A stretch of DNA of 64,000 nt from Candidatus Phosphoribacter baldrii. Its GTDB lineage: Bacteria > Actinomycetota > Actinomycetes > Actinomycetales > Dermatophilaceae. Below the pieces are notes generated by a model. That model had not been told where the DNA came from. It did not search any database and saw nothing but the letters and a program-made list of their open reading frames with translations. The stretch spans positions 434,001-498,000 of the forward strand of contig JADIZV010000002.1 of assembly GCA_016704565.1 (NCBI GenBank), in the 5' to 3' direction. Position numbers and translations under genes: made by a program. Below are positions 61,599 to 64,000 of the stretch, one piece after another (the first letter of the stretch is position 1; each line of letters opens with the position of its first letter).

Positions 61599-64000
61599 AT
61601 GAGCGACGAGACGCCGTACCGCTATACCGCCGCGCTGGCCGACACGATCGAGCAGGCCTGGCAGGACCGCTGGGAGCAGGACGGGGTGTTCCACGCGGAC
61701 AACCCCGCAGGGCCGTGGGCCTCGCCTGATGCGGTCGCCGCGCGCGGACCCAAACTGCTCGTCCTGGACATGTTCCCCTACCCCTCCGGGGCGGGGCTGC
61801 ACGTCGGGCACCCGTTGGGCTACATCGCGACGGACGTCTTCTCGCGCTACCACCGGATGCAGGGCCGCAACGTCCTGCACGCCTTGGGTTATGACGCGTT
61901 CGGGTTGCCGGCGGAGCAGTATGCCGTGCAGACCGGTCAGCACCCGCGCAAGACGACCGAGGACAACATCGTCATCATGCGCCGCCAGTTGCGGCGCCTG
62001 GGGCTGGGATTCGACGACCGGCGCTCGTATGCAACGATCGACGAGGACTACTACCGGTGGACCCAGTGGATCTTCACCCAGATCCGGGAGAGCTGGTATG
62101 ACCCGCAGGCCGTGCGACCGGACGGCTCGCGTGGGGCGGCTCGCCCCATCGCCGAGCTGGTCGCTCAGCTGGCGGCGGGGGAGCGGTCTGTGCCTGAGCA
62201 GGAGGGGCGGGCATGGACCGAGTTGTCGGCACGCGAGCAGGCGCGCGTGCTGGAGGGTTACCGGCTGGCCTATCCGTCGGAGGCGCCGGTCAACTGGTGC
62301 CCCGGCCTGGGCACGGTGCTGTCCAACGAAGAGGTGACCAACGACGGCCGCTCGGAGCGGGGCAACTACCCCGTGTTCCGGCGCAACCTGCGTCAGTGGA
62401 TGATGCGGATCACTTCGTATGCCGACCGGCTGGCCGACGACCTGGACCGGGTCGAGTGGCCTGAGAAGGTCAAGATCATGCAGCGCAACTGGATCGGCCG
62501 GTCCGAGGGCGCGATGGTGACCTTCCCGGTGGCGACCGCCTCCGGTGAGCAGGCGGGGATCGAGGTCTTCACGACCCGACCGGACACGTTGTTCGGGGCG
62601 ACCTTCATGGTCCTGGCGCCGGAACACCCCTTGGTGGACGCCATCGTCCCGGCCGGCGGGTGGCCGGAGGGCACCCGCGAGGTGTGGAAGGGCGCGGACG
62701 CGGAGGCGACGAGCACGCCGGAGGCGGCGGTCGCGGCATACCGGCGAGCGACCTCGCGCAAGAGCGACGTCGAGCGGCAGATGGACGACCGGACCAAGAC
62801 AGGGGTCTTCACGGGTGCGTTCGCGACGAACCCGGTGAACGGCAAGCCGATTCCGGTGTTCGTGGCCGATTACGTGCTGATGGGCTATGGGACGGGCGCC
62901 ATCATGGCGGTGCCCGCGGGCGACCAGCGCGACTACGACTATGCGAGCGCGTTCGAGCTGCCGATCGTCGACGTCGTGGCGCCTGCGGGTTTGGCGGGCG
63001 GCGGCGAGGCATTGACTGGCTGGGCCGGGACGGTGGCTTTGGGCCAGGCATTCACCGAGGCTGGCGTCGCGGTCAACTCGGCGAACGACGAGGTGTCGCT
63101 CGACGGCCTGGGGACGGCCGAGGCGAAGGCGAGGATCACGGCATACCTGCAGGACAAGGGGATCGGTCGCGGGACGGTCAACTACCGCCTGCGGGACTGG
63201 TTGTTCAGTCGGCAGCGCTACTGGGGCGAGCCGTTCCCCGTCGTGTGGGACGAGGACGGTGTCGCGCACGCCCTGCCCGACTCGATGCTGCCGCTGACCC
63301 TGCCGGACGTGCCGGACTATTCGCCGAAGACCTACGACCCCGACGACTCGGGCAGCGAGCCGGAGCCGCCGCTGTCGCGGGTCGCCGAATGGGTCAACGT
63401 CGAGCTGGATCTGGGTGACGGGCGGGGGGTGCGACGGTTCCGCCGCGAGACCAACACGATGCCCAACTGGGCCGGATCCTGTTGGTACTACTTGCGTTAC
63501 CTGGACCCGGCCAACGGCGATGCGCTGGTCGACCCGGAGAACGAGCGCTATTGGGTGGGCCCGCAGGCAACCCCGGTGCCGGGTGCACCGGCGGGGACGC
63601 GGGACCCGGGCGGCGTCGACCTCTATGTCGGCGGCGTCGAGCATGCCGTGCTGCACCTGCTGTATGCCCGGTTCTGGCACAAGGTGCTGTTCGACTTGGG
63701 GCACCTGTCCAGTGAGGAGCCGTTCCGGACCTATTTCTCGCAGGGCTACATCCAGGCACCGGCGTTCACCGATGAGCGTGGGCAGTATGTCCCGGCGGAC
63801 GAGGTCATCGAGACGCCAGGGGCGCATGGGGCTGAGCCGACGTTCACCTGGGACGGGCAGCCGGTCCGCCGCGAGTTCGGCAAGATCGGCAAGTCGCTGA
63901 AGAACATGGTCAGCCCGGACGAGATGTATGCCGTCTACGGCGCCGACACCTTCCGGATCTACGAGATGTCGATGGGTCCGCTGGAGCTGTCCAAGCCCTG
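61599..64000 (+). CDS. leuS: leucyl-tRNA synthetase, 3' end beyond window
   Basis: ATG 61599, open to the window end (800 codons of about 950). Class I synthetase for tRNA-Leu. FPYPSGAGLHVGHPLGY contains the HIGH motif near residues 67-70; the KMSKS loop appears as KIGKSLKN near 760, the variant I recall for actinobacterial LeuRS. CP1 editing domain (TTRPDTLFGATF) is present near 325. Preceded by the leader peptide and attenuator. Confidence 0.95.
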   Translation, partial: MSDETPYRYTAALADTIEQAWQDRWEQDGVFHADNPAGPWASPDAVAARGPKLLVLDMFPYPSGAGLHVGHPLGYIATDVFSRYHRMQGRNVLHALGYDAFGLPAEQYAVQTGQHPRKTTEDNIVIMRRQLRRLGLGFDDRRSYATIDEDYYRWTQWIFTQIRESWYDPQAVRPDGSRGAARPIAELVAQLAAGERSVPEQEGRAWTELSAREQARVLEGYRLAYPSEAPVNWCPGLGTVLSNEEVTNDGRSERGNYPVFRRNLRQWMMRITSYADRLADDLDRVEWPEKVKIMQRNWIGRSEGAMVTFPVATASGEQAGIEVFTTRPDTLFGATFMVLAPEHPLVDAIVPAGGWPEGTREVWKGADAEATSTPEAAVAAYRRATSRKSDVERQMDDRTKTGVFTGAFATNPVNGKPIPVFVADYVLMGYGTGAIMAVPAGDQRDYDYASAFELPIVDVVAPAGLAGGGEALTGWAGTVALGQAFTEAGVAVNSANDEVSLDGLGTAEAKARITAYLQDKGIGRGTVNYRLRDWLFSRQRYWGEPFPVVWDEDGVAHALPDSMLPLTLPDVPDYSPKTYDPDDSGSEPEPPLSRVAEWVNVELDLGDGRGVRRFRRETNTMPNWAGSCWYYLRYLDPANGDALVDPENERYWVGPQATPVPGAPAGTRDPGGVDLYVGGVEHAVLHLLYARFWHKVLFDLGHLSSEEPFRTYFSQGYIQAPAFTDERGQYVPADEVIETPGAHGAEPTFTWDGQPVRREFGKIGKSLKNMVSPDEMYAVYGADTFRIYEMSMGPLELSKP

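Noticed and set aside
61302..63827. 841-codon minus-strand open frame across leuS
   Set aside because: Complement of the leuS reading frame; His/Arg/Val-rich with no recognisable features.

Overview
This window comes from a high-GC actinobacterium. The gene set (mycothiol-linked enzymes, two deazaflavin/F420-type reductases, MT0933-type small protein, paired clpP genes, WS/DGAT acyltransferase) and the order pepN / Rv2466c-like / rpiB, then clpP1-clpP2-clpX, valS, rne-rplU-rpmA-obgE-proB-proA-nadD-rsfS match the actinobacterial backbone known from Mycobacterium. The overall flavour (DUF222/13E12 HNH gene, DUF58-MoxR operon, EamA and YhhN genes) suggests Micrococcales, perhaps Intrasporangiaceae; that placement is inference.

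Layout. 1-4.9 kb: 3' end of a SAF-domain gene, a CpaE-like ATPase, WS/DGAT, patatin and a small hypothetical, in overlapping order. 4.9-13.2 kb (minus): one long run pepN > mscS-type channel > truncated globin > GH13 glucosidase > ESX-like helical protein > 807-aa protein. 13.4-15.6 kb: mycothiol nitroreductase-like DsbA protein, rpiB, SpoIIE-type phosphatase. 15.6-17.6 kb: repeats, small antitoxin-like gene, trmB whose 3' end is antisense to tRNA-Gly(TCC), and tRNA-Pro(TGG). 17.6-23.8 kb: tig, MFS transporter, small gene, clpP1, clpP2, clpX. 23.9-27.5 kb: accessory island with a type VII secretion-style three-gene operon (helical partner, 514-aa protein with C-terminal ADP-ribosyltransferase domain, 174-aa protein that itself looks like an ADP-ribosyltransferase fold), and divergently a helical protein plus a papain/C39-like cysteine peptidase candidate. 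27.5-31.7 kb (minus): DUF4129 / MoxR / DUF58 operon. 31.7-33.3 kb: HNH endonuclease. 33.6-36.2 kb: valS. 36.4-41 kb: GNAT, membrane protein, AraC regulator, DinB-like protein, PlsC-type acyltransferase, DUF2344 protein. 41.1-54.7 kb: rne, rplU/rpmA, obgE, F420-type reductases, proB, EamA (antisense), proA, GT2, nadD, rsfS. 54.7-61.3 kb: phosphatase, tRNA-Ala(GGC), class-V aminotransferase, FkbM methyltransferase, helical protein, biotin-dependent carboxyltransferase, thioesterase, YhhN. 61.4-64 kb: a leader-peptide attenuator and leuS, cut by the window end.

Points that stand out: (1) the octamer GTATGCCG/CGGCATAC occurs about 100 times, equally on both strands, in genes (several reading frames) and between genes; (2) the tandem ADP-ribosyltransferase operon; (3) at least thirteen start codons sit 6-8 bases after a TANNNT -10 hexamer, implying leaderless transcripts; (4) a probable Leu-codon leader peptide plus terminator before leuS; (5) rplU, rpmA and obgE are all damaged within about 1 kb, which looks more like an assembly problem than biology. 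No CRISPR array, insertion sequence or prophage was seen.
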